Below, in pieces: positions 27,777 to 37,746 of a DNA stretch of 64,000 bases. Source of the stretch: Paracoccus marinus (GTDB lineage: Bacteria; Pseudomonadota; Alphaproteobacteria; Rhodobacterales; Rhodobacteraceae); assembly GCF_007018965.1 (NCBI RefSeq), contig NZ_VJYZ01000033.1, forward strand, positions 496,001 through 560,000, written 5' to 3'. Every line of letters begins with the position of its first letter. Position 1 is the stretch's first letter. A program made the position numbers and the translations under genes. The notes below the pieces were generated by a model that was not told where the DNA came from, ran no database searches, and saw only the letters and a list, made by a program, of their open reading frames with translations.

Positions 27777-28154
27777 ATGACCGCCTATGACGACCAGAAC
27801 ATCTTCGCCCGCATCCTGCGCGGCGAGATCCCCGCCGACAAGGTCGCGGAAAACGACCATGCGCTTGCGTTCCGCGACATCCGACCGCAGGCGCAGGTCC
27901 ACCTGCTGGTGATCCCCAAGGGGGCTTACGTCAGCTACGACGATTTCGCGGCCAACGCCTCGGACGCCGAGATCGTGGGCTTCAACCGGCTGGTGGGTCA
28001 GGTGGCGAAAGACCAGGGGCTTTCGCTGGCCGAGGGCGGCAAGGGCTTTCGCGCGATCACCAACGCGGGCGAGCACGGGGTGCAGGAAGTGCCCCATTTT
28101 CACGTGCATATCATGGGCGGCCACAACATGGGCCGGATGGTGTCGCTGCTGTAA
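27777..28154 (+). CDS. HIT-family nucleotide hydrolase (HinT-like)
   Basis: HinT-type proteins hydrolyse nucleoside phosphoramidates such as AMP-lysine. The histidine triad is HFHVHIMGG near the C-terminus. NIFARILRGEIPADKV at the N-terminus is typical. The protein has 125 residues, the usual size. The ATG at 27777 is preceded by AAGAGG. It lies just after the glycosyltransferase gene and probably shares its transcript, without an obvious functional link. Confidence 0.92.
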   Translation: MTAYDDQNIFARILRGEIPADKVAENDHALAFRDIRPQAQVHLLVIPKGAYVSYDDFAANASDAEIVGFNRLVGQVAKDQGLSLAEGGKGFRAITNAGEHGVQEVPHFHVHIMGGHNMGRMVSLL

Positions 28155-28186
28155 GGCGCGCGCCTGCGGGCGCGTCCCGGGCTGCG

Positions 28187-29173
28187 TCAGCCGGTCAACT
28201 GGCGGAACACGTCCTCGAGGTCCGGCTGTTCGGTCTGCAGGTCCAGCATCGGCACGCCCGCCGCGCGCAGGCGGTCCACGATCTGGTCGGCCTGCATCCG
28301 GCCGGGGGCATAGCTCAGCGCCAGCGTGCCGTCGGGCCGCCGTTCGCCCTTGGCCCCCTCGGGCAGCGGCGGCAGTTCGCCCGCCCAGTCGCCGGGGTCG
28401 ATCACCAGCGTCTTGCTTTCCGTCCGCCCCAGCAGCCGCGTGGTGCTGTCATGCGCCACGACCTGCCCGTAGTTGATGATCGCGATCTCGTCGCACATGT
28501 CCTGCGCTTCTTCCAGGTAATGCGTCGTCAGGATCACGGTCATCCCGCGTTCGTTCAGGCGGCGCACGTTGGTCCACAGCATCTCGCGCAGCGCGATGTC
28601 CACGCCCGCCGTGGGCTCGTCCAGGACGAGGATGCGAGGCTTGTGGACCAGCGCCTTGGCGAGCAGCAGCCGCCGCTTCATCCCGCCCGACAGCTGCCGG
28701 GTGTAGCTTTCGGCCTGCGCGGTTAACCCCACGAGTTCCAGCACCTCGTCGGTCCAGCGGTCGGCCCTTGGCACGCCGTACAGACCCGCCTGCACCTCGA
28801 GGCTGGCGCGCGGGGTGAAGAACGGGTCGATGTTGAGTTCCTGCGGCATCACCCCGATGGCGGCGCGCGACTGGCGCGGGTTCACGTCCTGATCGAAGCC
28901 CCAGATCTCGACCTTTCCGGCCGTCTTGTTCACCAGCCCCGCCAGGATGTTGATCAGGGTGGACTTGCCCGCGCCGTTCGGTCCCAACAGGCCGAAGATC
29001 GACCCGGCCGGGATCGTCAGGTCGATGCCTTTCAGCGCGTGTTTCTCCGGTGCCCGGCCGGACGCGGCATAGGTCTTGCGAAGCGCGGTCAGCCGGATGG
29101 CGTCGCGGGGCATCGGGGTGCCGCGCCGCGCGGATGCTGCGGCGGGTGCCGCCTTGGCGGGGGCTTGATCCAT
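28187..29173 (-). CDS. ABC-2-type exporter ATP-binding protein
   Basis: This 328-residue ATPase belongs to the group that drives ABC-2 (drug, polysaccharide or Nod-factor-like) exporters. Walker A is GPNGAGKST, the signature is LSGGMKRRLLLAKAL and Walker B is ILVLDEPTAGVD. A C-terminal extension from about residue 240 is typical of YadG/NodI-like proteins. The permease partner is not adjacent in this window; the next gene leftward is the HIT gene on the other strand. The first 20 residues are Ala-rich and the true start may be the Met at residue 21. Confidence 0.88.
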   Translation of the reverse strand: MDQAPAKAAPAAASARRGTPMPRDAIRLTALRKTYAASGRAPEKHALKGIDLTIPAGSIFGLLGPNGAGKSTLINILAGLVNKTAGKVEIWGFDQDVNPRQSRAAIGVMPQELNIDPFFTPRASLEVQAGLYGVPRADRWTDEVLELVGLTAQAESYTRQLSGGMKRRLLLAKALVHKPRILVLDEPTAGVDIALREMLWTNVRRLNERGMTVILTTHYLEEAQDMCDEIAIINYGQVVAHDSTTRLLGRTESKTLVIDPGDWAGELPPLPEGAKGERRPDGTLALSYAPGRMQADQIVDRLRAAGVPMLDLQTEQPDLEDVFRQLTG

Positions 29174-29204
29174 CGGCGTTGCGTCTTTCCGTTCTGGCGC
29201 GGCC

Positions 29205-29232
29205 TTGTCGGGGCGGGCGCGTTGGCTAGAAT
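29205..29232 (+). promoter_or_regulatory. Sigma-70-like promoter for the zinc-finger gene
   Basis: TTGTCG at 29205-29210 and TAGAAT at 29227-29232 are 16 bases apart. They lie 49 bases before the zinc-finger protein start. Confidence 0.45.
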
Positions 29233-29280
29233 GGCACGAACCTTAAACCGGGCCGAGCCCGCCTGCACAAGAGAGCCGCG

Positions 29281-29526
29281 ATGCCGCACGCCACCCCGAC
29301 CGACGAGTCGCTGTCCACCAACCAGGACCCGGCCGCCGAGCCGCTGCCGGCGCCCGCGACGCAGGTGGTGACATCGTGGCGCGTCAGCTGTGCGGGCGAC
29401 GAGGCGATGGGCCTTGGCCACCCGCTGGTCTGGATGGCGATTTCGCCCGCCAGCGGCTTTGTGGAATGCGGCTATTGCGACAAGCGTTTCGTGATCGACC
29501 GCACCCACGTCCAGGACGGTCACTGA
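29281..29526 (+). CDS. Small zinc-finger protein (zf-CHCC, NDUFS6-like)
   Basis: This 81-residue protein resembles the zinc-binding domain of the NDUFS6 subunit of respiratory complex I. The probable zinc ligands are Cys37, His47, Cys63 and Cys66 (VSCAGDE, GHP and CGYC). The first 28 residues are disordered. In alphaproteobacteria such proteins are thought to be complex I accessory subunits, which is inferred here. The neighbours do not bear on this. Confidence 0.8.
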   Translation: MPHATPTDESLSTNQDPAAEPLPAPATQVVTSWRVSCAGDEAMGLGHPLVWMAISPASGFVECGYCDKRFVIDRTHVQDGH

Positions 29527-29550
29527 CCATCTGACGCCCTTCGCGGCGGC

Positions 29551-30627
29551 CTAGTGCCGCATCCCGGTCAGGCGGTGGTGATCGTGGGTGGCGTCGTCGT
29601 GGTCGTGATCCGCATGATCGTGGTGGTCGTGGTCGTGGTGATGCGCCTCGGACGGGTTGTCGGCTGATCCCGCGCACACGGGGTCCGCGCAGCCGGTGGT
29701 CGGGGTCTCGATCTCGACCGTCGAATGGGCGATGTCGAACCGATCGGCCAGGCGCGCCTTGACGCGGTGGCGGATCGGGTGCGGGTCGTCGCCGTCCGCG
29801 ACCACAAGGTGCAGTTCCGCCGACATCCGCTTTTCGTCGATCTGCCAGACATGCAGGTGGTGGACCCCGATCACGCCCGGCTGCGCCGACAGATCGTCGC
29901 GGATCGCGCCCGTGTCCACACTTGCGGGCGTCCCCAGCATCAGCATCCGCAGGATCGGCCCCATGTCGCCCCGGATGTGCCACAGGATCACGACCGAAAT
30001 GAGCAGCGTCAGCACCGGGTCGGCGATGCGCCAGCCGAAGGCCCAGATCAGCGCCCCGCCCAGCAGCACCGCGACCGACACGGCCGCATCGGCGAGGTTG
30101 TGCAGGAAGGCCGCCCGGATGTTCACGCTTTCCTTGGCCAGCCGCATCGTCAGCCACGCGGTCCCAAGGTCGATCACCAGCGCGAAGGCGGCCAGAGCCA
30201 TGACCAGCCCGCCCTGCACCTCGGGCGGGTCCGCCAGGCGGCCGAACGCCTCGACCATGAGCCACAGCGACACCGCGATCAGCGCGATGTAGTTGACGAA
30301 GGCCGCGAGGATCTCCGACCGGCTCCACCCGAAGCTCCATTCCGGCGTGGCGGGCCGCTGCGCGAGCTTGCGGGCGCCGAACGCCAGCACCAGCGCCATC
30401 GCGTCGCTGAGGTTGTGGATCCCGTCCGCCACCAGCGCGACCGATCCCGCGACCGAGCCGCCGATGATCTGCGCGGCCGTCAGCGCAAGGTTGATCGCCA
30501 CCGCCCACAGCAGCGCCCGGTCGCCAAGGCCCGCGCCATGCGCGTGCCCGTGGCCGTGCCCGTGTCCGTGGCCGTGACTATGGCCGTGATCGGGCCCTTC
30601 ACCGCCGTGCGGATGCGCGTGTCCCAT
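29551..30627 (-). CDS. CDF-family divalent cation exporter
   Basis: This 358-residue cation diffusion facilitator probably exports Zn2+ or a similar metal in exchange for protons. The N-terminus contains a His-Gly run (HGHSHGHGHGHGHGHAHG) and the C-terminus another His/Asp-rich stretch. The helix II and V metal motifs are ADGIHNLSD and HNLADAAVS. The cytoplasmic domain includes VHHLHVWQID. The ATG at 30627 shares one base with the polA stop (TGATG), so the gene is translated with polA. Confidence 0.92.
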   Translation of the reverse strand: MGHAHPHGGEGPDHGHSHGHGHGHGHGHAHGAGLGDRALLWAVAINLALTAAQIIGGSVAGSVALVADGIHNLSDAMALVLAFGARKLAQRPATPEWSFGWSRSEILAAFVNYIALIAVSLWLMVEAFGRLADPPEVQGGLVMALAAFALVIDLGTAWLTMRLAKESVNIRAAFLHNLADAAVSVAVLLGGALIWAFGWRIADPVLTLLISVVILWHIRGDMGPILRMLMLGTPASVDTGAIRDDLSAQPGVIGVHHLHVWQIDEKRMSAELHLVVADGDDPHPIRHRVKARLADRFDIAHSTVEIETPTTGCADPVCAGSADNPSEAHHHDHDHHDHADHDHDDATHDHHRLTGMRH

Positions 30628-33434
30628 CAATGCGCCTCGGCCCAGTTGCGGCCCGTCCCGGCATCGACCACCAGCGGCACCGACAGGTGGACGGCCGGAT
30701 CGGCGGCGCCTTCCATGACCTCGCGCGCGCGGGCGATCAGGTCGTCCACGGCGGCCTCGTCAGCCTCGAACACCAGTTCGTCGTGGACCTGCAGCAGCAT
30801 CTTCGCGTCGAGCCCCCCGATCGCGGCGTCCATGCGGATCATTGCGCGGCGGATGATGTCGGCGGCGGTCCCCTGGATCGGCGCGTTGATCGCCGCGCGC
30901 TTGGCCCCGCCGGCCGCCGGGCCGGTCTGGTTGATGCCAGGCGTGTTGATGCGGCGGCCGAACAGCGTGCGGACGAACCCGTCGCGCTTGGCGTTCCGAA
31001 CCGTGTCGTCCATGTAGGCGCGGATTTCGGGGAAGCGCTTGAAATAGGTGTCGATGAATTCCTGCGCGTCGGCGCGCGGGATGCGCAGGTTGCGGGCCAG
31101 GCCGAAGCCCGAGATGCCGTAGATCACGCCGAAGTTGATGGCCTTGGCCTGCCGGCGGATCATCGGGTCCATGCCTTCAACGGGCACGCCGAACATCTGG
31201 CTCGCGGTCATGGCGTGGATGTCGATGTTGTCGCGGAAGGCCTGCTTCAGCGCCGGGATGTCGGCGGTGTGGGCGAGGATGCGCAGTTCGATCTGCGAAT
31301 AATCCAGCGACACGATCTTCCGTCCCGGCGCGGCGATGAACGCCTCGCGGATGCGGCGGCCTTCCTCGGTCCGCACCGGAATGTTCTGCAGGTTCGGATC
31401 GGTCGAGGCGAGGCGGCCCGTGCTGGCCCCCGCGATCGAATAGCTGGTGTGGACGCGGCCGGTCTCACTGTTCACATAGGTCGGCAGCGCATCGGTGTAG
31501 GTCGATTTCAGCTTCGACATCGCCCGCCAGTCGAGGATCTTCGCGGGCAGTTCGTGCCCTTCGGCGGCCAGGTCCTCCAGCACGTCCACGGCGGTGGACA
31601 GCGCGCCCGACTTGCCCGACCGCCCGGCGGTCATGCCCATCTGCCGGAACAGGATCTCGCCCAGCTGCTTGGGCGAGCCGAGGTTGAACTTGCCGCCCGC
31701 AAGCCCGTAGGCCTCGTCCTCGATCTGCGCCATCTTCTGCGCAAAGGCGCCGGACATGGCGCGCAGATGCGCGGGGTCGATCAGGACGCCCGCCATCTCC
31801 ATCCCCGCCAAGACCGGGATCATTGGCCGTTCCAGCGTCTCGTAAACCGTCGTCACCGCCGCCGCGGGCAGCTGCGGGCGGAAGATGCGCCACAGCCGCA
31901 GCGTGATCTCGGCGTCCTCGCCGGCATAAGCGGTCGCCTTGTCGATCGGCACCTGCGCGAAGGTCTTCTGGTTCTTGCCGGTGCCGATCAGGTCCTTGAT
32001 CGGCTGGCAGCGGTGGCCGACATAGCGGTCCGCCAGTTCGTCCATGCCGTGGTTGTGCAGCGCCGCGTTCAGCGCGTAGCTCATCAGCATGGTGTCCTCG
32101 ACCGGCGCGACCTCGATCCCGTGGCGGGCGAGCAGCTTCCAGTCGTACTTGGCGTTGTGCAGGATCTTCAGGATCGCCGGATCTTCCAGCACCGGCTTCA
32201 GGATCGCCAGCGCCTCGTCCCTATCCATTTGCCCTTCGGCGCGCGCGCCGCCGCCGAACAGGTCCGCCTCGCCCGCGACGTGGCCCAGCGGGATATACGC
32301 CGCCATGCCGACGTCGGGGCAGATCGAGATACCGACCAGCTCGGCCTGCATCTCGTCAAGGCTGGTCGTCTCGGTATCCAGCGCGACCGACCCCTGCTGG
32401 CGGATCGCGTCGAGCCAGGTCCGCAGCGTCGCCGCGTCGCGGATGGTGACATAGGCCGTGCAGTCCACCGGCGGAAACTCGGGAGCGGCGGGGGCGTCGG
32501 CGACCGGGGCAGGGGGGACGACCTCGGGCAGCGGGGCCTTGAAGCGTTCGGCCACGCGGGTGGTGAGCGTGCGAAACTCCATCAGGTTCAGGAAGTCGAT
32601 CAGGACCGGCGCGTCGGGGCTGCGGACCTCGAGGCTGCCGAGCGTGAAATCCAGCGCCATGTCGCAGTCGAGCTTGACGAGGCGTTTCGAGATGCGGATC
32701 TGGTCGGCATGGTCGATCAGCGTCTGGCGGCGCTTGGGCTGCTTGATCTCGTCCGCGCGGGCGAGCAGCGTTTCCAGGTCGCCGTATTCCTGGATCAGCT
32801 GGGCGGCGGTCTTGATCCCGATACCGGGCGCGCCGGGCACGTTGTCGATCGGGTCGCCCGCAAGCGCCTGCACGTCCACCACGCGTTCGGGGTAGACACC
32901 GAACTTCTCGAACACCTCGTCGCGGCCGATCGCCTTGTTCTTGATCGGGTCCAGCATCTCGACGCCGTCGCCCACCAGCTGCATCAGGTCCTTGTCCGAG
33001 CTGATGATCGTCACCCGCCCGCCCGCGTCGCGCGCCTGGCAGGACAGGGCGGCGATGATGTCGTCGGCCTCGAACCCCTCGATCTCGATGCAGGGCAGGT
33101 TGAAGGCGCGGGTGGCGTCGCGGGTCAGCGGGAACTGGGGCTTCAGCTCCTCGGGCAGGTCGGGGCGATTCCCCTTGTAGTCGCCGTAGATGTCGTTGCG
33201 GAACGTGCGGGCGGAGTGGTCGAAGATCACCGCGGCATGGGTCGGGGCATCGGCGCCGCGCGCTTCCTCGATGTATTTCCACAGCATGTTGCAGAACCCG
33301 GCGACGGCGCCGATCGGCAGCCCGTCGGACTTGCGGGTCAGCGGCGGCAGCGCGTGATAGGCGCGGAAGATGAAGGCCGAGCCGTCGATCAGGTGAAGGT
33401 GGCTGCCCTTGCCGAAGGTCGTATCGCTGGTCAT
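30627..33434 (-). CDS. polA: DNA polymerase I
   Basis: Pol I repairs DNA and removes RNA primers. The 935-residue protein has all three domains. The 5' nuclease (about 1-300) begins HLHLIDGSAFIFRAYHALPP. The 3'-5' exonuclease (about 330-520) keeps the acidic motif ALDTETTSLDEM. The polymerase domain has VSLDYSQIELRILAH (motif A) and LQVHDELVFE (motif C). I chose the ATG at 33434; a longer frame to 33815 adds about 127 residues of Pro/Arg-rich noise. It is followed directly by the cation exporter. Confidence 0.97.
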   Translation of the reverse strand: MTSDTTFGKGSHLHLIDGSAFIFRAYHALPPLTRKSDGLPIGAVAGFCNMLWKYIEEARGADAPTHAAVIFDHSARTFRNDIYGDYKGNRPDLPEELKPQFPLTRDATRAFNLPCIEIEGFEADDIIAALSCQARDAGGRVTIISSDKDLMQLVGDGVEMLDPIKNKAIGRDEVFEKFGVYPERVVDVQALAGDPIDNVPGAPGIGIKTAAQLIQEYGDLETLLARADEIKQPKRRQTLIDHADQIRISKRLVKLDCDMALDFTLGSLEVRSPDAPVLIDFLNLMEFRTLTTRVAERFKAPLPEVVPPAPVADAPAAPEFPPVDCTAYVTIRDAATLRTWLDAIRQQGSVALDTETTSLDEMQAELVGISICPDVGMAAYIPLGHVAGEADLFGGGARAEGQMDRDEALAILKPVLEDPAILKILHNAKYDWKLLARHGIEVAPVEDTMLMSYALNAALHNHGMDELADRYVGHRCQPIKDLIGTGKNQKTFAQVPIDKATAYAGEDAEITLRLWRIFRPQLPAAAVTTVYETLERPMIPVLAGMEMAGVLIDPAHLRAMSGAFAQKMAQIEDEAYGLAGGKFNLGSPKQLGEILFRQMGMTAGRSGKSGALSTAVDVLEDLAAEGHELPAKILDWRAMSKLKSTYTDALPTYVNSETGRVHTSYSIAGASTGRLASTDPNLQNIPVRTEEGRRIREAFIAAPGRKIVSLDYSQIELRILAHTADIPALKQAFRDNIDIHAMTASQMFGVPVEGMDPMIRRQAKAINFGVIYGISGFGLARNLRIPRADAQEFIDTYFKRFPEIRAYMDDTVRNAKRDGFVRTLFGRRINTPGINQTGPAAGGAKRAAINAPIQGTAADIIRRAMIRMDAAIGGLDAKMLLQVHDELVFEADEAAVDDLIARAREVMEGAADPAVHLSVPLVVDAGTGRNWAEAH

Positions 33435-33821
33435 AGCCGCTGGTCCCCGCATCGTCCCGCCCGTTCCGGTCCCGTTCTGACACGGGACGGGTGGGGGCGC
33501 AAACGGGGCGGATGGGGGTGTTCGCGGGCGCGGGTCGGGGCGCGGGTGGCGATTGCGACGGTTGTGCGGATCGGCGGACGGAGGTTCTGGGCGAGGTTGC
33601 GGGGCGGGTGGGTGTATCAGGTCAGCGATCCGCCCGACGGCGGAGTTTTCCTGGAAACGAGCCCTACCGAAGGGGCAAGCCGGGCTCGATCCGACTCCCG
33701 AATAGCCCACCGCGCAGCCCCCTGTTCGTCCGGTGTCAGACGCCCAGTCGACCCGCAGAACGGAAACGGGCGCGGCCATGCCGCGCCCGACCCTCATCTC
33801 GTGCTTTCCGCGCAAACCGCC
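33435..33821. other. Noncoding gap between polA and the carboxypeptidase gene
   Basis: This 387-base stretch must contain the leftward polA promoter, which I could not pin down. It also holds the terminator-like stem of the upstream carboxypeptidase gene. No credible reading frame, tRNA or repeat is seen. Confidence 0.5.
33768..33788 (-). terminator. Terminator-like hairpin after the carboxypeptidase gene
   Basis: A perfect 9-bp stem (33768-33776 with 33780-33788) has a 3-base loop. On the leftward strand it is followed by GTTTCCG, so the T run is weak. Confidence 0.5.
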
Positions 33822-35609
33822 TTACGGCTGGACGGAACATTCCTGCCGGCGTGCGTTCAGCTTGCCGCAGACCAGTTCGGCGGCGGTCTTGCTCAGGCCC
33901 ACGAAGTTCGCCTGAAACCCCTTGTTGGTGTCCGCGATGTTGCGGGTGGCGTTGTCGAGCGTCGCGCTTTCCTGCAGCGCGGTTTTCAGCAGCCGCTGCT
34001 CCGCCTCGGAGCGCGACTTGTAGTGGCCGAGCGACACGCCGTAGCCGCCCTTGCCCGACCCCGGCCGCGACACGACCTCCAGATCGGCGTCGGTTTCGGT
34101 GGGGTCGGGCGCTTCCATCGCCGCAAGGATGATGGTGTCGGACCGGGGCGCGGGCTTGGCGGACCGGCTCAGCGCGATGCTGTCGTCGCTGCGGTCGCCT
34201 TCTTCCAGCAGCTCCTCGGCCTCGGCACCCGCATCAGTCCCTCGCACGGCCGGCGCCGCGCTTGCCACGACCACGGTTGCTGCCGACGCGGCGGCATCGG
34301 CCGCGGCGCGCTTGCGGGCGCGTGGCGGACGGGCGCTTTCGGCGAGGCCCGAGGTCGACGCGGCCGCAGCCGGCTGCGCGGGGGCCGCGGCCTGCGCGTC
34401 GGATGCGGCATCGTCCGGCCGTGCGGTGGGGGCAAGCGCCATCGCCACGGCGTCGTCGGTCGTGGCGGCGGTGTCGGCGGCCCGGGCGGTCGCGGCTTCG
34501 CGGTCGCCGCGCGGTTTCGGCCGGTTGCCCGACGACACGCGATAGGCGCTGGCGTCGGGCGATTTCGCCTGCGCCGCCGCGCCGTCCGCGGCCTTGCCCA
34601 CCGCGATCACGCGCGGCGTTGGGGCGGGGGACGCCGCAGCGGCGGTCGCCTGCGGCACCGTGCTCGCCCGCGCGGCGGGGCGACCGCCCGCGGGCACCGC
34701 CACCGGCGCCACCGGCTTGATCTCGGCCCTAGCGATCTGGACCGCGCGTTTCTTTTCGACCGCTACGACCGGGGCCTCGGGTCGTATCTCCCGCACCTGT
34801 GAGGGGACGCTGCCAAACCCGGTATCCAGCAGCTGCGCCATCGTCGCGTTGCGCATCGCGGTGGACGTGCCGCCAAGGACGGTCGCGATGATCCGCTTGT
34901 TGCCGCGCTGCGCCGAGGCGGTCAGGTTGAACCCCGCCGCCCGGGTGTAGCCCGTCTTGATCCCGTCCGCGCCCTGATAGCTGTCGAGGAAGCGACGGTT
35001 GGTGCTGGACACGGTGGCGATCCCCGCATCCGCCGTGCGGCGCGAGAAGATGTTGTAATATTGCGGGAAATCGTAAAACAGCCGCCGCCCCAGCGTGGTC
35101 AGGTCGCGGGCCGAGCTGTAATGGCCTTCCATCGTCAGGCCGTTGGCGTTGCGGAAGTTCGTGTTCCGCATCCCCAGCGCCCGCGCCGTCGCGGTCATCT
35201 GCGCGGCGAACTTCGATTCGGACCCCGCCAGCCCTTCGCCGATCGCGGTCGCCGCGTCGTTCGCGGATTTCACCGCAGCGGCGCGGATCAGGTAGCGCAG
35301 CTCGATCTGCTGGCCCGCGCGCAGGCCCACCCGCGAGGGCGCCTGCCCGGCCGCGTGGGACGACACCGTCACCTTGCTGTCCAGGCGGATCTTGCCCTGC
35401 TCGATCGCGGCAAAGGTCATGTACAGCGTCATCATCTTGGTCAGCGACGCGGGATGCAGCCGCGCATCGGCGTTCTTGCTGTAGATTTCCTTGCCGGTCC
35501 GCGCGTCCATCACATAGGCCGCGAAAGGCGCCGCGCTGGCGGAATGAGGCGCCAGCGCGCCAAACAGCGCGATGCACCCCAACAGAAGGGTCTGGAGAAA
35601 CTGCTTCAC
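33822..35609 (-). CDS. D-alanyl-D-alanine carboxypeptidase with SPOR domain
   Basis: This periplasmic enzyme trims the terminal D-Ala from peptidoglycan stem peptides. Residues 1-26 are a signal peptide (SASA-A). The S11 peptidase domain (about 27-275) has SLTKMM (SxxK), SAND (SxN) and KTGYT. A linker of about 230 Ala/Pro/Arg-rich residues follows. The C-terminus is a SPOR domain (about 515-595, [20 protein letters not shown]), which binds denuded glycan at the division site. The GTG at 35609 is chosen because the signal peptide starts there. Confidence 0.92.
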   Translation of the reverse strand: MKQFLQTLLLGCIALFGALAPHSASAAPFAAYVMDARTGKEIYSKNADARLHPASLTKMMTLYMTFAAIEQGKIRLDSKVTVSSHAAGQAPSRVGLRAGQQIELRYLIRAAAVKSANDAATAIGEGLAGSESKFAAQMTATARALGMRNTNFRNANGLTMEGHYSSARDLTTLGRRLFYDFPQYYNIFSRRTADAGIATVSSTNRRFLDSYQGADGIKTGYTRAAGFNLTASAQRGNKRIIATVLGGTSTAMRNATMAQLLDTGFGSVPSQVREIRPEAPVVAVEKKRAVQIARAEIKPVAPVAVPAGGRPAARASTVPQATAAAASPAPTPRVIAVGKAADGAAAQAKSPDASAYRVSSGNRPKPRGDREAATARAADTAATTDDAVAMALAPTARPDDAASDAQAAAPAQPAAAASTSGLAESARPPRARKRAAADAAASAATVVVASAAPAVRGTDAGAEAEELLEEGDRSDDSIALSRSAKPAPRSDTIILAAMEAPDPTETDADLEVVSRPGSGKGGYGVSLGHYKSRSEAEQRLLKTALQESATLDNATRNIADTNKGFQANFVGLSKTAAELVCGKLNARRQECSVQP

Positions 35610-35861
35610 TGTCCCGGTCTTTCTGCCTGTGGGCGCGTTCTTTGTTGCACGCCATTCTTTAATGAACCGACAATAGCACCGAAAATCGCTTCCGAAAACC
35701 CGCCACATGCGTGGAAGGACAACCTGAGCGCGATCGGTGCGATGCCGCCCGCGCTGCCGGATCGCGGATTGCACGCGCCGTGCCTGCGCGGTGGCCGCCC
35801 GGTGCCCTTTCATTGCCGGGTCCGTGCGCTATATTCAGGCCAAGCCCCCGACAGCCGCAGG

Positions 35862-36206
35862 ATGCCCTTCGCAGTGACCGATGAACGCTTGAACGACACG
35901 CCCGGCGGCCGGGACGACGCCGATCTGGCGATCAGGACCAAACCCAAGACGCAGCGCCCGCCGCTCTACAAGGTCTTGCTTCTCAACGACGATTTCACGC
36001 CGATGGAGTTCGTGGTCCACGTTCTCGAACGGCTTTTCACCATGACCCACGCGCAGGCGATCGAGATCATGCTGACGGTGCACCGCAAGGGGATCGCCGT
36101 CGTCGGCGTCTTCAGCCACGAGGTGGCCGAGACGAAGGTCGCGCAGGTCATGGAACTTGCGCGCCGCCAGCAGCACCCGCTGCAATGCACGATGGAAAAA
36201 GAATAG
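35862..36206 (+). CDS. clpS: ATP-dependent Clp protease adaptor ClpS
   Basis: ClpS delivers N-degron substrates to ClpAP. The 114-residue protein has the core [17 protein letters not shown], with the NDD motif that grips the substrate, and ends [10 protein letters not shown], both diagnostic. The N-terminal 28 residues are flexible. clpA normally follows clpS, but here an rsmC-like gene follows directly, its GTG abutting the clpS TAG. A GTG at 35874 is an alternative start. Confidence 0.94.
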   Translation: MPFAVTDERLNDTPGGRDDADLAIRTKPKTQRPPLYKVLLLNDDFTPMEFVVHVLERLFTMTHAQAIEIMLTVHRKGIAVVGVFSHEVAETKVAQVMELARRQQHPLQCTMEKE

Positions 36207-37232
36207 GTGGCGGGCTCAAGGCTTGACCTGATCGCGCCGGTCGCGCCCGCGCTTCTGATCGGCGCGCGGGGCTTCGACGACCTGTCGGGGTTCGATCCCG
36301 CCAGCTCGACGGTGGTGCAGGGGCTCCGGCCCGACCACGACGCGCTTGCGGGGCGGGGCTTTACGCTGCTGCCGACGCTGGGCGACCTGCCGCCCGGTGA
36401 CGGCACGTTCCAGTCCGCGGTCGTGTTCCTGCCGCGCGCCCGCGCGCTGGCCCGCGCGCGGATCGCCGCCGCGGCCGCCGCGCTGCCGACCGGCGCGGCC
36501 CTGTGGATCGACGGCCAGAAAACCGACGGGATTGATGCGGTCGTGAAAGAAATGCGCGGCCTCGCGCCGGTGGACGACGTGCAGGCGCGGGGTCACGGCA
36601 AGATCTTCCGCGTGACCGTTCCCGCGCCGGGGTGGCTGCCCGCCGACTGGGCGGCGGCCGACACCCGCCTGCCCGACGGCTTCGTCACCCGTCCGGGGTT
36701 GTTCTCGGCCGACGGGGTCGATCCGGCGTCCGCGCTGCTTGCCGCGCACCTGCCGGCCAAGATGCCGACCCGGGTCGTGGATTTGGGGGCGGGCTGGGGC
36801 TGGCTTTCGGCGCAGGTGCTGGCGCGGCCCGGCATCGAGACGCTGCACATGGTCGAAGCCGACGCAGACGCGCTGGCCTGCGCCCGTCTGAACGTCACCG
36901 ATCCCCGCGCGCGGTTCCACTGGGCCGACGCCACGACCTTTGCCCTGCCCGAGCCGGTGAACGGCGTCGTCATGAACCCGCCCTTTCACGACGGGCGCGC
37001 GGCCGACCCCAAGCTTGGCGCGCGCTTCATCCGGGCGGCGGCGAGCCTGCTGACCGGGGCGGGGCGGCTGTGGATGGTCGCGAACCGGCACCTGCCCTAC
37101 GAGGCGGCGCTGGCCGAGCATTTCGGCGACGTGGCCGAGATCGGCGGCGACAACCGCTTCAAGATCATCTCGGCGACCGGCGCGCGCCGGGCCGCTGCCC
37201 CGAAGGGGGCATCGCGCCTGCGACGCCGCTGA
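36207..37232 (+). CDS. rsmC: 16S rRNA G1207 methyltransferase RsmC-like
   Basis: RsmC methylates a guanine in the small ribosomal subunit. The 341-residue protein has an N-terminal degenerate methyltransferase-like half and a C-terminal Rossmann half. The SAM motif is VVDLGAGWGWLSAQVL near residue 192. The catalytic NPPF lies in GVVMNPPFHDGR. The start is GTG immediately after the clpS stop, with no gap, so it depends on clpS translation. The exact target base is inferred from family resemblance. Confidence 0.85.
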   Translation: MAGSRLDLIAPVAPALLIGARGFDDLSGFDPASSTVVQGLRPDHDALAGRGFTLLPTLGDLPPGDGTFQSAVVFLPRARALARARIAAAAAALPTGAALWIDGQKTDGIDAVVKEMRGLAPVDDVQARGHGKIFRVTVPAPGWLPADWAAADTRLPDGFVTRPGLFSADGVDPASALLAAHLPAKMPTRVVDLGAGWGWLSAQVLARPGIETLHMVEADADALACARLNVTDPRARFHWADATTFALPEPVNGVVMNPPFHDGRAADPKLGARFIRAAASLLTGAGRLWMVANRHLPYEAALAEHFGDVAEIGGDNRFKIISATGARRAAAPKGASRLRRR

Positions 37233-37255
37233 AGCCGCGGCTTCGGCGTCCGGCC

Positions 37256-37669
37256 TCAGCCCTGCTGTTCGGGATAGGCCGCGCGGCAGGCGCCCACGGC
37301 CCGCTCTGCCCCGCGCGCAAGGACCGCCTTGCGGGCCAGCAGGTTGTCGCGCTTGCGCCCCTCGGCCGCCGGGTCGATCGGCACCCGGTAGCGTTCGATG
37401 TCGGTCACGTCGCGAAAGCAGGTGCGGTAGCTAGGCGCGATCGTGCCGTCCTTGCGGCGCACGAAGTCGCGGCAGGTGCCGATCGCCGTGCGCGTGACCG
37501 GCCGCTCTTCCCAGGCGTAGCCACGCGCGATGTTGCCCTGCACCTCGGCCAGAAGCCGGCTGACGGTGCGGTATTCGCGCGTGTTGCGGTCGATGCACTG
37601 TTCCTGCGGCGTGCCGCAGGCGGACAACGTGACGCAGACGAGTGCTGCGATGGTGATGTTGCGGGTCAT
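37256..37669 (-). CDS. Small lipoprotein, unknown function
   Basis: I do not recognise a family. The 137-residue product begins MTRNITIAALVCVTLSACG, a type II signal peptide with lipobox LSAC (Cys18 would be lipid-modified). The mature part has five further Cys residues and is basic, with the segments TREYRTVSRLLAEVQGNIARG and YRTCFRDVTDIERY. The ATG at 37669 has AAAGG upstream. It is convergent with rsmC (23-base gap) and divergent from hemF. Confidence 0.75.
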   Translation of the reverse strand: MTRNITIAALVCVTLSACGTPQEQCIDRNTREYRTVSRLLAEVQGNIARGYAWEERPVTRTAIGTCRDFVRRKDGTIAPSYRTCFRDVTDIERYRVPIDPAAEGRKRDNLLARKAVLARGAERAVGACRAAYPEQQG

Positions 37670-37746
37670 CCCGGGTGCCTTTACCAAGTGCCAGCCCCAG
37701 CCTAGCGCCGCGACCGGCCGCCGTGCAATTCACGAAAGGATGGCTC

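Noticed and set aside
30630..34802. Rightward open frame of about 1,390 codons
   Set aside because: It is antisense to polA and the carboxypeptidase gene and shows no domain. Long shadow frames are common at this GC content.
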